64,000 nucleotides of DNA from an uncultured Rhodospirillales bacterium (GCA_903823665.1 CAIJTR010000044.1:1-64000), one strand, 5' to 3'. Shown: positions 53,471 to 63,094, counted from the first letter of the stretch. Translations and numbers: made by a program. Notes: generated by a model not told the origin, from the letters alone.

Positions 53471-54142
53471 TCAGTCCTTTACTCGTTTGAAGCCACCTCG
53501 TTTCACGTTCGGATTCTTATAAATCCGCAGCACGTACCGGGGCTCACCCGGCGCGAACGTGCGATATTCAAAATCAAAGTAAGGCTTTGTGCGCACCCGA
53601 GGCTTCCAGGGCTTCGGCACGCGAACCTTGCGCGGTAAACGCAGCAATACCGTATCCACTCCAAAAGCCCGGCAGATCGGTCGCAGCTTGCGCGCCACGT
53701 TCGGAAACTCATCGTGGAACGCCGCAAACTTGGGCTGTTCCAGCAAAGCCTGAAGCTGAACAGTACAGGGGGAGGCGTCCCATTTCATGTGTTTGAGCAA
53801 CCAGCCGAACTTATAGGGCAACCGCTGCCCTGTCGCCCGCACCCGGGCTGGAGCCTTGGCTTCGTCCGCTTCTGCCGCATCCGCATCCGTCGCGACGGCT
53901 TCCTCGAAGTCGGCCACCACCTCTGGTGTCGAAACCGGCTGGGCGACACGAGGCGTGCGCCGATTCAGCGTGCCGGCCTCAAAGCGCACCCACATCTCCT
54001 GCACATCGCACAACCGCTTGATCAGCAGCTGCCCAACCTCACGGCGCAGCTGGGTGCCGGCAATCCAGTTGCCCACAACGCCCATGATGGTGTTAAGCAC
54101 TCTGTAAAGCGTCGGTTGCGGAAAGGCGTCTGCGTTCATCAT
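53471..54142 (-). CDS. Hypothetical protein, about 223 aa
   Basis: Unrecognised. The N-terminal 60 residues are helical (LYRVLNTIMGVVGNWIAGTQ, EVGQLLIKRLCDVQEMWVRF). An Ala/Asp/Glu-rich linker follows. The C-terminal half is basic and aromatic (KPWKPRVRTKPYFDFEYRTF, KNPNVKRGGFKRVKD). ATG 54142 or 54139 may be the start; neither has a clear ribosome-binding site, and the frame opens with a TTG at 54172. The pattern suggests a nucleic-acid or membrane-adjacent protein particular to this bacterial group, which is inference. Confidence 0.65.
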   Translation of the reverse strand: MMNADAFPQPTLYRVLNTIMGVVGNWIAGTQLRREVGQLLIKRLCDVQEMWVRFEAGTLNRRTPRVAQPVSTPEVVADFEEAVATDADAAEADEAKAPARVRATGQRLPYKFGWLLKHMKWDASPCTVQLQALLEQPKFAAFHDEFPNVARKLRPICRAFGVDTVLLRLPRKVRVPKPWKPRVRTKPYFDFEYRTFAPGEPRYVLRIYKNPNVKRGGFKRVKD

Positions 54143-54232
54143 GAACGTATCAAGAACACACGGCGCGGCCAAAGACCAAGTTAATAAACCGCGAAACCGT
54201 GAGTAACGGCGATTTCACGAGGTCCCGCGGCG

Positions 54233-55027
54233 TTACCGATCCCGTCGCACAGCACTCTCATGCCATCTATGCAGCACCAGCCAGGAAATGCCGGAAAGTG
54301 CAGCAAATATCAAAACACCTGTGCCGGAGAGCAGCGCCAAAGCCGCATACATCCGTGCGATATCAAGCCGGTAGCTGCTCTCCAAAATGCGATACGCAAG
54401 CCCGGTGCCCGCCGTGGCCGTCCCTGCTGTGAACTCCGCCACCACCGCCCCGATAAGGCTCAGTCCACCGGCAATCTTCAGCCCCGCCAGAAAATACGGC
54501 ATCGCCTGAGGCAGCTTCAAATACCACAGCACCTGCCACCGCTTCGCGCGATACAGTTGCATCAAATCCAAGAAGTTTGGATCCGTCGAATTCAGCCCCA
54601 TCGTCGTGTTCGACAGAATGGGAAAGAACGCCACAATCCACGCGCACAGCAGCAAGGCGGCCTGCGTGTTCGGCACATAAATCAGAATGAGCGGTGCAAT
54701 TGCCACAATCGGCGTCACCTGCAAAATCACCGCATAGGGATAAAGGCTCGCCTCCAGCAGCCGCGAACTGGCGAACAGCACCGCCAACCCGCCACCGCCC
54801 ACAATGGCCGCGATCAGCGCCCCCAGCGTCACTTTCAGAGTTACGATCAGGCTGTCCGACAGCGTGCCCCAATCCTGGACCAACCGCTCGGCAATGCGCA
54901 TTGGCCCGGGCAGCACGTAAACTGGCACCTCATTGATGCGGACCAATATCTCCCACGCCACCAGCACCGCCAGACCCACAATCAGCGGCAATATTGCGCG
55001 CAACACCCGGTCACGCCGCACGATCAC
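54233..55027 (-). CDS. ABC importer permease of the NMT1/SsuC type
   Basis: A 264-residue inner-membrane subunit with about six helices. It has the coupling-loop segment LYRAKRWQVLWYLKLPQAMPYFLAGLKIA. The GTG start at 55027 overlaps the ATPase gene end by 17 bases. It is the last gene of parA-like, binding protein, ATPase, permease. The substrate class could be sulfonates, pyrimidines, riboflavin or similar. Confidence 0.92.
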   Translation of the reverse strand: MIVRRDRVLRAILPLIVGLAVLVAWEILVRINEVPVYVLPGPMRIAERLVQDWGTLSDSLIVTLKVTLGALIAAIVGGGGLAVLFASSRLLEASLYPYAVILQVTPIVAIAPLILIYVPNTQAALLLCAWIVAFFPILSNTTMGLNSTDPNFLDLMQLYRAKRWQVLWYLKLPQAMPYFLAGLKIAGGLSLIGAVVAEFTAGTATAGTGLAYRILESSYRLDIARMYAALALLSGTGVLIFAALSGISWLVLHRWHESAVRRDR

Positions 55028-55772
55028 GCTCCCCCATCGCCGCCCGCAGCGCCTGCGACACCACGCGGCAATGCTGGTTGTAGCTGTCCGATGTCCGAAA
55101 CACTTCGTCGCGCCGCGCAGGGCCTAGCACTTCAATATCCGCGACCACCCGCCCGGGCCGTGCTGCCATCACCACAATGCGGTCAGACAGGTAAACGCTT
55201 TCGTAAACGCTGTGCGTCACGAACACGATGCTCAACCCCTCCGCCCGCTGCAGCGCGAGCAGATCATCGTTAAGCCGTGCCCGCGTGATCTCATCCAGCG
55301 CCGCAAACGGCTCATCCATCAGCAGCAGCCTGGGCTTTGTCACCAGCGCACGGGCGATGGAAACCCGCATCTTCATGCCGCCTGAAAGCTGGCGCGGATA
55401 GGAGCGAACGAAATCCGAGAGCCCCATCTGCGACAGTGCCGCTGCAATCCTGGGCTCCGCCTCCGCACGAGACACGCCTGCCAGCCTCAACGGCAGATAC
55501 ACATTGCCCCATACCGTTCGCCACGGCATCAGTGTGGGCTCCTGAAACACGAACCCCAACCCCTCCGTGTCCCGCGGATTGTCCCAGATCACCCGCCCCG
55601 CACTCGGTGCCGCCAGCCCCGCAATAAGCCGCAGCACCGTCGATTTGCCGCAGCCGGATGGCCCGAGTAGGCTGGTGAATGTGCCTTCCTCCAGCGCGAA
55701 GGAAAGTCCTCGTAGCGCCTCGGTGCCGTCGGCGAACCGTTTGCCGATGTCCTCAAGGCGCAGCAGGCTCAT
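55011..55772 (-). CDS. ABC importer ATPase of the nitrate/sulfonate/NMT1 class
   Basis: A 253-residue ATPase with Walker A GPSGCGKST, signature QLSGGMKMRVSIARAL and Walker B LLLMDEPFAALDEITR, the last typical of the SsuB/TauB/ThiZ class. It shares ATGA with the end of the binding-protein gene. It probably energises the adjacent permease. Confidence 0.94.
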   Translation of the reverse strand: MSLLRLEDIGKRFADGTEALRGLSFALEEGTFTSLLGPSGCGKSTVLRLIAGLAAPSAGRVIWDNPRDTEGLGFVFQEPTLMPWRTVWGNVYLPLRLAGVSRAEAEPRIAAALSQMGLSDFVRSYPRQLSGGMKMRVSIARALVTKPRLLLMDEPFAALDEITRARLNDDLLALQRAEGLSIVFVTHSVYESVYLSDRIVVMAARPGRVVADIEVLGPARRDEVFRTSDSYNQHCRVVSQALRAAMGERDRAA

Positions 55773-56770
55773 TTTGGGCGCAGTTCCATACCCACGCGCT
55801 TGTTGACGAATTGCAGGGTGTAGGCACCGGCAGGATCAACGCCCGACGGATAAACACCCGCCTCGGTCATCTGGTCGAGGAAATGCTTCCAGCGCCCGGC
55901 CGTCATCGCGCCGATGCCCAACGTCAGGCTGTCGCCAGAATCAACAATCCCGTACTGCGTCATCACCTTGATCGAATTGTCGATGATGGCCGCCGTCATC
56001 TCCGGGTTTGCCGCAAGGATCAGCGCATTGCCCGGCTTTGGGTCGCCATACATGTAATGATACCAGCCCTCGGCGGAGGCATCGACAAATGCCTGCACCA
56101 CGTCCGGCCGCTCGCGGATGGTTTTGGTCTGCGCCAGAATAACGGTGGAGTAATTGTCAAACCCGTTATCCGCCAACAGATTAACCACCGGCTTGAAGCC
56201 GCCCAGCTGCTCGATCTGATACGGCTCAGAGGACACAAACCCCTCCAACACCAAATCCTTATTGACCAGAAACGGTGCTACGGAGAAGTTGTAGGGGCGG
56301 ATCTGATCGTCGGTGTAGCCGAACTTCGCCCGCAAAAACCGCCACAGCCCGTCGCGTGCCCCCGCCGAGATCATGACCGGATGGCCCTTGATATCGGCCA
56401 GTGTGTCCAGCCCCCGGCCAGGGTGGCTGATCAGAACCTGCGGATCCTTTTGGAAATACGCCGCCACCGCCTGCACCGGCACATGCTGCTGCACCATGCT
56501 CAACGCCGCGAAACTGCCGGACGATAGCTGGAAATCCACCTGTCCCGTCGCCACCGCCGCCGAGCCGTTCACCTGTGGCCCGCCCATTTTGATCGAAACG
56601 TCAATGCCGTGCTTCTTGTAAAGCCCCAGCGCCACCGCCTCGTAGAAGCCGCCATGCTCTGCCTCGGCCAACCAATCGGTGCCGAACACCACCTTCGGCA
56701 TTGGCTGTGCTGCAGCAGGAAGATTGGCGCAAGCCACAAGGCCCGCCGCGATCATCAAACCCTTCAACAT
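55769..56770 (-). CDS. NMT1/THI5-like substrate-binding protein
   Basis: A 333-residue periplasmic binding protein. The signal peptide runs to about residue 22 (MLKGLMIAAGLVACANLPAAA). The mature start KVVFGTDWLAEAEHGGFYEAVALGLYKKHG matches the D-W-x(5-8)-H-x-G-F-Y pattern of binding proteins for thiamine precursors, riboflavin and related compounds. That pattern hints at a heteroaromatic ligand, without proof. ATG 56770 shares its A with the ParA-like gene stop (TGATG) and has AAGGG four bases upstream. Confidence 0.9.
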   Translation of the reverse strand: MLKGLMIAAGLVACANLPAAAQPMPKVVFGTDWLAEAEHGGFYEAVALGLYKKHGIDVSIKMGGPQVNGSAAVATGQVDFQLSSGSFAALSMVQQHVPVQAVAAYFQKDPQVLISHPGRGLDTLADIKGHPVMISAGARDGLWRFLRAKFGYTDDQIRPYNFSVAPFLVNKDLVLEGFVSSEPYQIEQLGGFKPVVNLLADNGFDNYSTVILAQTKTIRERPDVVQAFVDASAEGWYHYMYGDPKPGNALILAANPEMTAAIIDNSIKVMTQYGIVDSGDSLTLGIGAMTAGRWKHFLDQMTEAGVYPSGVDPAGAYTLQFVNKRVGMELRPK

Positions 56771-57405
56771 CAAGCCCTTTCCCTGATTGTTTCAATTTCC
56801 GCGACCACGGCAGCCAATTCCTGCGCAGCCAAAGATTTCGGTGCGGTTTCGCTCACGCCAAGCCCAAGTGCGAACGCATTGGCAAATCCAACCCGGTTGC
56901 CCAGGCTCGATGCCAGACACGCCGCGCCGGACGCTGCCAGCGCCGCCTCCACCTTCGCACGCAGACTACCAGAAGCCGCAGCGCGGTTCAGCATCACACG
57001 CACTGGCCGCTTCTCCTCCAGCGCCAGCGCGAGCGTGCCCTCCGCCGCCCATAAATCTGGCATGCTTGGCTGCATCGGAACCAGCACAAGATCCGCGCCG
57101 CGAATGGCCAGTTTGGCATCTGTTGCGATTTGCGGTGGGCTGTCGATGATCACAATGTCATGGCTTTTGCGCAGCCGGTCCAGTTCCGCCGCCAGCCGCC
57201 AGCCGGCAACTTCGCTCAGATGAACCGCGCCGTGGGCCTTGGCCGCCTTCGTTCGTAGCCCATACCAGCGCGACAGACTGCGCTGCGGATCGATGTCCAG
57301 CAGCGCCACGCGCAGCTGCCCAGACCAGGCCGCCGCCAGATTGGCAGCGAGCGTGGTCTTGCCCGCACCGCCCTTTTGCTGCGCAACCGTGATGATGAAG
57401 GCCAT
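56770..57405 (-). CDS. ParA-family ATPase (orphan, no ParB)
   Basis: A 211-residue deviant Walker A ATPase of the ParA/MinD group: QQKGGAGKTTLAANLAAAW at residues 8-27, LLDIDPQRSLSRWY, IVIIDSPPQIATDAKLAIRG, and LVPMQPSMPDLWA. It is short and lacks an N-terminal HTH domain, like the small ParA proteins that position chromosomes, plasmids or protein cargo. No parB or parS-like repeats were seen nearby. It is the first gene in an operon with an ABC importer, joined by TGATG. ATG 57405 has AAGGA seven bases upstream. Confidence 0.92.
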   Translation of the reverse strand: MAFIITVAQQKGGAGKTTLAANLAAAWSGQLRVALLDIDPQRSLSRWYGLRTKAAKAHGAVHLSEVAGWRLAAELDRLRKSHDIVIIDSPPQIATDAKLAIRGADLVLVPMQPSMPDLWAAEGTLALALEEKRPVRVMLNRAAASGSLRAKVEAALAASGAACLASSLGNRVGFANAFALGLGVSETAPKSLAAQELAAVVAEIETIRERA

Positions 57406-57522
57406 GGTCAATCCTTCGATGAAAGCCGAGCAACGCCTGCATTGTCACTGCCATGCAAAGAGGTTCTCGGCAAATCCATCCGTTCATGGCACCATTGAAG
57501 CAATGAACCGGAGACCCGCCGC

Positions 57523-59031
57523 ATGAGTGAGACGACACTGCCTGCCGCTGCAGCCGCAGCACCGGGAGCTATCAAGGCACCCATATCGTCACCATCGCAG
57601 CCACCCGCATCGTTGCCAGCCACGGCCCCGGCTGCACCGCCCGCTGTTCCGCCCGCTCCAACCCCGGGTCTTCTAGACCGCGCGCTACGCCGCATCACCG
57701 GTGCGTGGCGCGACATGGCAGCCAGCGTGTCGTCCGGCGAGGATGACGGCATCGAGGCGCAAATGCGCGAATGCCTCGCCGGTCGCGGTGGCGAGGTCTC
57801 AGCCCGCAACCGTGCTGCCAAGCTTGCAGAGACCTATCTGCAGCTCGATGCCGACGGCAAACGTAACTTCCTGCGCGCCATCGCCAGTTTTGATGCGGAA
57901 GCCGACGCCATCAGCGCCGCTGTCGCCCGTCTTCAGGCCACAAAGGACGAAGCTGAAGCCAGCGCCGCCAAATCCGCCCTCAGGCGCGCGTTGGAGCCGC
58001 CCCGGGTTCGCCTGCTCACCCAGTTCACCACCATTCCAGACGGCATGAAGTTCCTGGTCGAACTGCGCACCACGCTGCTCGGTGTCATGAAGGGCGACCC
58101 GCATCTGGTGGCGCTCGAAGCAGACATGCGCACGCTGCTGGCCAACTGGTTCGATGTGGGCTTCCTTGAACTGCGCCGCATCGACTGGAACAGTCCTGCC
58201 GCCCTGCTCGAAAAGCTGATCGGCTATGAGGCCGTTCACGAAATCCGCTCCTGGCGCGACCTCAAGAACCGCCTCGACAGCGACCGCCGCTGCTATGCCT
58301 TCTTTCATCCGCGAATGCCCGCCGAGCCGCTGATTTTTGTGGAAGTGGCGCTGGTCAAGGGCCTCGCTGGCTCCGTCCAGAAACTGCTGGATGAGGACGC
58401 GCCGGTGCAGAACCCGAGTGAGGCCGACGCCGCCATCTTCTACTCGATCAGTAACTGCCAGTTGGGTCTCGCCGGCATCAGCTTCGGTAACTTCCTGATC
58501 AAGCGCGTTGTGGGCGAATTGTCAGGCGAGTTCGCCAACCTCAAAACCTTCGCCACCCTCAGCCCCATCCCAGGCTTCAGCCGCTGGCTTTCCCGCCAGT
58601 TCGAGGCCGACGACAACACGCTGATCACGGAGGACGAAACCAAGGCGCTGCTCGCCATCGAGCCGGCAGAAACCGGTGTGCTGGCGCTGCAAACCCTCGT
58701 CAAGCGCGCCACCTGGCCAGAGGAGGCCGCGCAGGCCAAGGCGCTCGAGCCAATCCTCACCCGGCTTGCCGCCCGCTACCTGCTGGCAGAGACCAACGGC
58801 AGGCGCGCTGCTGACCCTGTGGCGCATTTCCACCTTTCCAACGGTGCCCGTGTGGAACGCATCAACGTCGCTGCCGACGTTTCCAAGAAGGGCCACAAAG
58901 AAAGTGCCACCCTCATGGTCAATTATCTCTATGCCCCGGACAAAATCGAGGCCTACCACGAGGACTACGCGGGCGAAGGCAAGCGCCACGCCTCAACCAC
59001 GGTGCGCAAACTGGTGAAGGGCTGGGCATAA
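57523..59031 (+). CDS. Malonyl-CoA decarboxylase
   Basis: Converts malonyl-CoA to acetyl-CoA and carbon dioxide. It has 502 residues. After an Ala/Pro-rich N-terminal stretch (residues 1-48) come the helical domain and the acetyltransferase-like catalytic domain. The catalytic region shows SISNCQLGLAGISFGNFLIK and DPVAHFHLSNGARVERIN, with the active His at 435 or 437. The end VRKLVKGWA is typical. No matB or matC lies beside it. The N-terminal extension is unusual for the family and probably disordered. Confidence 0.94.
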   Translation: MSETTLPAAAAAAPGAIKAPISSPSQPPASLPATAPAAPPAVPPAPTPGLLDRALRRITGAWRDMAASVSSGEDDGIEAQMRECLAGRGGEVSARNRAAKLAETYLQLDADGKRNFLRAIASFDAEADAISAAVARLQATKDEAEASAAKSALRRALEPPRVRLLTQFTTIPDGMKFLVELRTTLLGVMKGDPHLVALEADMRTLLANWFDVGFLELRRIDWNSPAALLEKLIGYEAVHEIRSWRDLKNRLDSDRRCYAFFHPRMPAEPLIFVEVALVKGLAGSVQKLLDEDAPVQNPSEADAAIFYSISNCQLGLAGISFGNFLIKRVVGELSGEFANLKTFATLSPIPGFSRWLSRQFEADDNTLITEDETKALLAIEPAETGVLALQTLVKRATWPEEAAQAKALEPILTRLAARYLLAETNGRRAADPVAHFHLSNGARVERINVAADVSKKGHKESATLMVNYLYAPDKIEAYHEDYAGEGKRHASTTVRKLVKGWA

Positions 59032-59240
59032 GCGCTCGCGACGTTGGTGCGGCGCGGGAGGGGCGAAGAATCTTGCTCGCGCATAAGAACCTCAAGTCCG
59101 AGGCGCATCTAGCTCCATGCCACAGCCCACCTCGCACGAAATTGGCCTCCTTTGTGCAGTTGGCGTTGTCTTAGGCCAACCCAACCCTTGCTCCCGCCTC
59201 GCCATCTTGCTACCACCCCGCCCCTGCGTTGCGCGTGGTT

Positions 59241-59324
59241 GCGGGCGTGGTGGAATGGTAGACACGCCAGATTTAGGTTCTGGTGGCGCAAGTCGTGGAG
59301 GTTCAAGTCCTCTCGCCCGCACCA
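59241..59324 (+). tRNA. tRNA-Leu, anticodon UAG, CCA encoded
   Basis: An 84-base cloverleaf. The acceptor arms are GCGGGCG and CGCCCGC followed by A and an encoded CCA. The anticodon arm CCAGA-TTTAGGT-TCTGG places TAG at positions 34-36. An extended class II variable arm follows, then the T arm GAGG-TTCAAGT-CCTC. It decodes CUN codons, chiefly CUA. It lies 46 bases before tig and could be cotranscribed with it. Confidence 0.96.
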
Positions 59325-59369
59325 CTGGCCGGTTTGATGCGTGCAGCGGGCACAGGAATTTTTACGAAA

Positions 59370-60716
59370 ATGCAGGTCACCGAAACGCTCTCCGAGGGCC
59401 TCAAGCGCGCCTATAATGTGGTGGTGCCGGCCGCTGACACCGATGCGCGCCGCGACAAGCGCCTCGCTGAGGTCGCGAAAACGGTCAACATCCCGGGGTT
59501 CCGTCCGGGCAAGGTTCCGATGGGCGTCGTCAAAAAGCGCTATGCCGGTGCCGTCACCGCCGAGGTGCTGGAGGCTGCTGTGAATGAAGCGACAACCCAG
59601 GTGATCAACGAGCGTGGTCTGCGCACGGCAAGCCAGCCGAAGGTTGAGATCGTCAGCATCGAAGATGGCCGTGATCTCGAATTCAAGATCGATGTCGAGC
59701 TGCTGCCCGAGATTGTTGTCCCGGATTTCTCTGGCGTTGAACTTACCCGCCTCAAGGCCGAGGCCACGCCTGAAGCCATCGACAAAACCCTTGGCGAAAT
59801 CGCTGCCCGTCAGCGCGAACTGGTCACGCTGGAAGGCGATGACATTGTCCCGGCCGAAGTCGGTCACGTGCTGAGCGTCGATTTTCTTGGCAAAGTTGAT
59901 GGCGTGGCGTTCGAAGGCGGCACCGGCACCGACATGGATGTCGAGCTTGGCGGCACCGGCTTCATTCCAGGCTTTGCTGATCAGCTCGTCGGCATGAAGC
60001 CCGGCGAAGAACGCCAGATCAACGTAACCTTTCCGGAGGATTACGGCTCCAAGGAACTCGCTGGCAAAGCCGCAACGTTCGACATCACGGCCAAGGCGCT
60101 GAAGAAGCCGAGCGTGGTTGAGTTGAACGACGAACTTGCGACCAAGCTTGGCTTCGAGAACCTGGAAGACGTGCGTAAGGCGATCTCCAGCTCCATGCAA
60201 CGTGAATACGACCAACTCTCCCGCCTGCGTATCAAGCGCGAACTGCTCGATGCGCTGGCCAAGCTGGCCGATTTCCCGACGCCGGACAGCATGGTCGATG
60301 CTGAGTTCGCCCAGATTTGGGAGCGCATCGAAGCTGATCGCGCCAAGGGCGAGGGTGACGCCGAGGACGCCGGCAAGGATGACGCAACGCTGAAGGCGGA
60401 ATACCGCGCCATCGCCGAACGCCGCGTGCGCCTTGGTCTGCTGCTGGCAGAGATCGGTCGCATCAACACCATCACCGTGGGCCAGGACGAAATGACCCGC
60501 GCCATGATGCGTGAGGCACAGCGTTATCCCGGCCAGGAGCAGATGGTCATTGACTTTTTCCGCAAGAACCCGCAGGCCGCCGAGTCTTTGCGTGGGCCGA
60601 TCTATGAGGAAAAGGTCGTCGATTACGTGCTCGAACTGGCCAAGGTCACCGACAAGATCGTCACACCGGAAGAACTGGCCAAAGAGCCGGAGGGTGAGAC
60701 TTCGCTCGTCGGCTGA
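59370..60716 (+). CDS. tig: Trigger factor
   Basis: Ribosome-bound chaperone and peptidyl-prolyl isomerase of 448 residues. The N-terminal ribosome-binding domain has the signature GFRPGKVPMGVVKKRYG-like segment (here KRYAGAV). The FKBP-like domain at about 155-245 includes GDDIVPAEVGHVLSVDFLG and FIPGFADQLVGMKPGEER. The long helical chaperone domain follows. ATG 59370 gives the conserved start MQVTETLSEGLKR; the open frame upstream runs through the tRNA gene. It opens the order tig, clpP, clpX, lon. Confidence 0.96.
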   Translation: MQVTETLSEGLKRAYNVVVPAADTDARRDKRLAEVAKTVNIPGFRPGKVPMGVVKKRYAGAVTAEVLEAAVNEATTQVINERGLRTASQPKVEIVSIEDGRDLEFKIDVELLPEIVVPDFSGVELTRLKAEATPEAIDKTLGEIAARQRELVTLEGDDIVPAEVGHVLSVDFLGKVDGVAFEGGTGTDMDVELGGTGFIPGFADQLVGMKPGEERQINVTFPEDYGSKELAGKAATFDITAKALKKPSVVELNDELATKLGFENLEDVRKAISSSMQREYDQLSRLRIKRELLDALAKLADFPTPDSMVDAEFAQIWERIEADRAKGEGDAEDAGKDDATLKAEYRAIAERRVRLGLLLAEIGRINTITVGQDEMTRAMMREAQRYPGQEQMVIDFFRKNPQAAESLRGPIYEEKVVDYVLELAKVTDKIVTPEELAKEPEGETSLVG

Positions 60717-60736
60717 CCGGCTGGATGATTGGCCGG

Positions 60737-60775
60737 GGCGTGGTTTTGCCCCTAGCGCCGGGGCCGAACCACGCC
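60737..60775. terminator. GGCGTGGTT hairpin between tig and clpP
   Basis: GGCGTGGTT and AACCACGCC pair across a GC-rich loop that can itself fold (GCCCC with GGGGC). It starts 21 bases after the tig stop and has no T-run after it. It could be a weak terminator, attenuator or mRNA-stability element before clpP. Confidence 0.4.
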
Positions 60776-60859
60776 AAATATGGGTGGCGTTAAACTTATA
60801 GTGAGGATTCCCGGTCAGCATGGCGTAGCGACCGGGCGTGCAGGAAGGACATCAAGTTT

Positions 60860-61504
60860 ATGTTGGATCGCGATCCGCTCGAGATTTACGCCAATAATCT
60901 GGTTCCCATGGTGGTCGAGCAGACCGCACGGGGCGAGCGTTCCTACGATATCTATTCGCGCCTGCTGAAGGAGCGCATTATCTTCCTCACCGGCCAGGTG
61001 TATGATCAGGTCAGCTCACTGATATGCGCCCAGTTGCTGTTTCTGGAGAGTGAGAATCCGACGAAGGATATCTCCTTTTATATCAACAGCCCCGGCGGCG
61101 TGGTTTCGTCCGGCCTCGCGATCTATGACACGATGCAGTATATCCGCTCGCCAGTAAGCACGGTTTGCATTGGTCAGGCCGCTTCGATGGGTTCGCTACT
61201 GCTTTGCGCCGGCGCTCCGAAGAAGCGTTATGCTCTGCCGAATGCCCGCGTCATGGTGCATCAGCCTTCTGGCGGCGCGCAGGGTCAGGCGACGGACATC
61301 GAAATTCAGGCCCGCGAAATCCTCACCCTGCGCAAGCGGCTGAACGAGATCTACGTCAAGCACACTGGCCAGCCAATCGAAGCAATCGAGCGCAAGCTGG
61401 AACGGGACTCGTATCTTTCGGCCGAGGAAGCACGCGATTTCGGTTTGGTCGATGAGGTCGTAACCGATCGTCCGGTTCCGGTCGACCCCGACGCCAAGAG
61501 CTGA
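60860..61504 (+). CDS. clpP: ATP-dependent Clp protease proteolytic subunit
   Basis: Serine protease of 214 residues forming the two-ring barrel. The catalytic Ser109 is in [12 protein letters not shown] and His134 in [16 protein letters not shown]. The acidic partner lies in the [20 protein letters not shown] segment. The start ATG 60860 has AGGAAGGA upstream. The adjacent clpX encodes its unfoldase partner. Confidence 0.97.
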   Translation: MLDRDPLEIYANNLVPMVVEQTARGERSYDIYSRLLKERIIFLTGQVYDQVSSLICAQLLFLESENPTKDISFYINSPGGVVSSGLAIYDTMQYIRSPVSTVCIGQAASMGSLLLCAGAPKKRYALPNARVMVHQPSGGAQGQATDIEIQAREILTLRKRLNEIYVKHTGQPIEAIERKLERDSYLSAEEARDFGLVDEVVTDRPVPVDPDAKS

Positions 61505-61664
61505 TTTTCAGGGTTTTCGGCGTTAATTTGCCGTCAGCTCCTTCGTTTTTCACCGAAAAGCCCATTCTTTGGGTGTATCGAACCTCCCGTGGTTCTTGTC
61601 CCCGGCGCGCAGGCGGGGCTAGACTTCATGGATTGCGTCCCCTGGTATCGGGGCAGGAGCGGTC

Positions 61665-62921
61665 ATGAGCAGCAAATCAGGCGATTCGAAGAACACACTT
61701 TACTGCTCGTTCTGCGGCAAGTCGCAGCACGAGGTCCGCAAACTTATTGCCGGCCCAACCGTGTTCATCTGCGATGAGTGCGTTGAGCTATGCATGGACA
61801 TAATTCGCGAGGAGCACAAAACCCATCTCGTAAAATCGCGCGATGGCGTGCCGACTCCGAAGGAGATTTGCCGCGTCCTCGATGATTACGTGATCGGCCA
61901 GTTGCACGCCAAGAAGGTGCTCAGCGTCGCGGTTCACAACCACTACAAGCGTTTGGCGCATGGTGCGAAAAACAACGACGTCGAAATTGCCAAGTCGAAC
62001 ATCATGTTGGTTGGGCCCACTGGCTCTGGCAAGACGCTGCTGGCGCAGACACTGGCCCGTATTCTCGACGTGCCGTTTACGATGGCAGACGCGACGACTC
62101 TGACTGAGGCTGGCTATGTCGGCGAGGATGTCGAAAACATCATCCTCAAGCTGCTCCAAGCGGCCGATTACAATGTCGAGCGCGCCCAGCGGGGCATCGT
62201 CTACATCGACGAGGTCGATAAAATCAGCCGCAAATCTGACAACCCCTCGATCACGCGTGACGTGAGCGGCGAGGGTGTGCAGCAGGCCTTGCTGAAGATC
62301 ATGGAGGGCACCGTTGCCTCCGTGCCGCCGCAGGGCGGGCGCAAGCATCCGCAGCAGGAATTCCTGCAGGTCGATACCACCAACATCCTGTTCATCTGCG
62401 GTGGTGCCTTCTCCGGTCTTGAGAAGATCATCTCAGCTCGTGGCAAGGGCTCGGGCATCGGCTACGGCTCGGAAGTCCGCAGCCCTGATGAACGTCGCAC
62501 GGGTGCCATTCTGCGTGAGGTGGAACCCGAGGATCTGCTGCGTTTCGGTTTGATCCCTGAGTTCATCGGCCGTCTTCCTGTCGTGGCAACTCTGGAAGAC
62601 CTGGATGAAGCGGCCCTAGTAGAGATCCTCACCAAGCCGAAAAACGCGCTGGTGAAGCAGTACGGCCGCCTGTTTGAAATGGAGGGCGTAAAGCTGACTT
62701 TCACCGAAGACGCCATGTCCTCTGTTGCCCGCCGCGCCATCGCCCGCAAAACCGGTGCTCGTGGTTTGCGTTCGATCATGGAGCAAATTCTGCTCAGCAC
62801 CATGTTCGACCTGCCTGGCCTCGATGGCGTGGAAGAGGTGGTGATCAACCGCGAAGTGGCGGAAAGCCGTGCCAACCCACTGTTTATCCACGGCAAGGAA
62901 ACGCGCGAGAACACGGCCTGA
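61665..62921 (+). CDS. clpX: ATP-dependent Clp protease ATP-binding subunit ClpX
   Basis: AAA+ unfoldase of 418 residues that feeds substrates into ClpP. The N-terminal zinc-binding domain has Cys14, Cys17, Cys36 and Cys39 ([18 protein letters not shown]). The AAA+ core has Walker [16 protein letters not shown], Walker [10 protein letters not shown], and the IGF-type ClpP-binding loop region near [13 protein letters not shown] 61665 has AGGAGC upstream. It lies 160 bases after clpP. Confidence 0.97.
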   Translation: MSSKSGDSKNTLYCSFCGKSQHEVRKLIAGPTVFICDECVELCMDIIREEHKTHLVKSRDGVPTPKEICRVLDDYVIGQLHAKKVLSVAVHNHYKRLAHGAKNNDVEIAKSNIMLVGPTGSGKTLLAQTLARILDVPFTMADATTLTEAGYVGEDVENIILKLLQAADYNVERAQRGIVYIDEVDKISRKSDNPSITRDVSGEGVQQALLKIMEGTVASVPPQGGRKHPQQEFLQVDTTNILFICGGAFSGLEKIISARGKGSGIGYGSEVRSPDERRTGAILREVEPEDLLRFGLIPEFIGRLPVVATLEDLDEAALVEILTKPKNALVKQYGRLFEMEGVKLTFTEDAMSSVARRAIARKTGARGLRSIMEQILLSTMFDLPGLDGVEEVVINREVAESRANPLFIHGKETRENTA

Positions 62922-63094
62922 GCCGAGGGCCGTCATGCTTGGTTCACATTGCTTGTGCCATGATCTTGCAGCATGGAGCGCGCATACCGATTTAGAGCTC
63001 AGCATGGGTGCCCGTTTCCCGAAGGGGCCTATGCTTCACCACCCCGCGCCGCTGATCGGGCGGGCCGTTCGAGACTGTCCTTCAGGAGGTCATG

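Noticed and set aside
60771-60802. A possible promoter (TATAGT at 60797) before clpP
   Set aside because: No matching -35 element at normal spacing, so it is not supported as a feature.
59109-60821. A 570-codon minus-strand frame opposite tRNA-Leu and tig
   Set aside because: It is antisense to a certain tRNA and to trigger factor, and has no recognisable domain.
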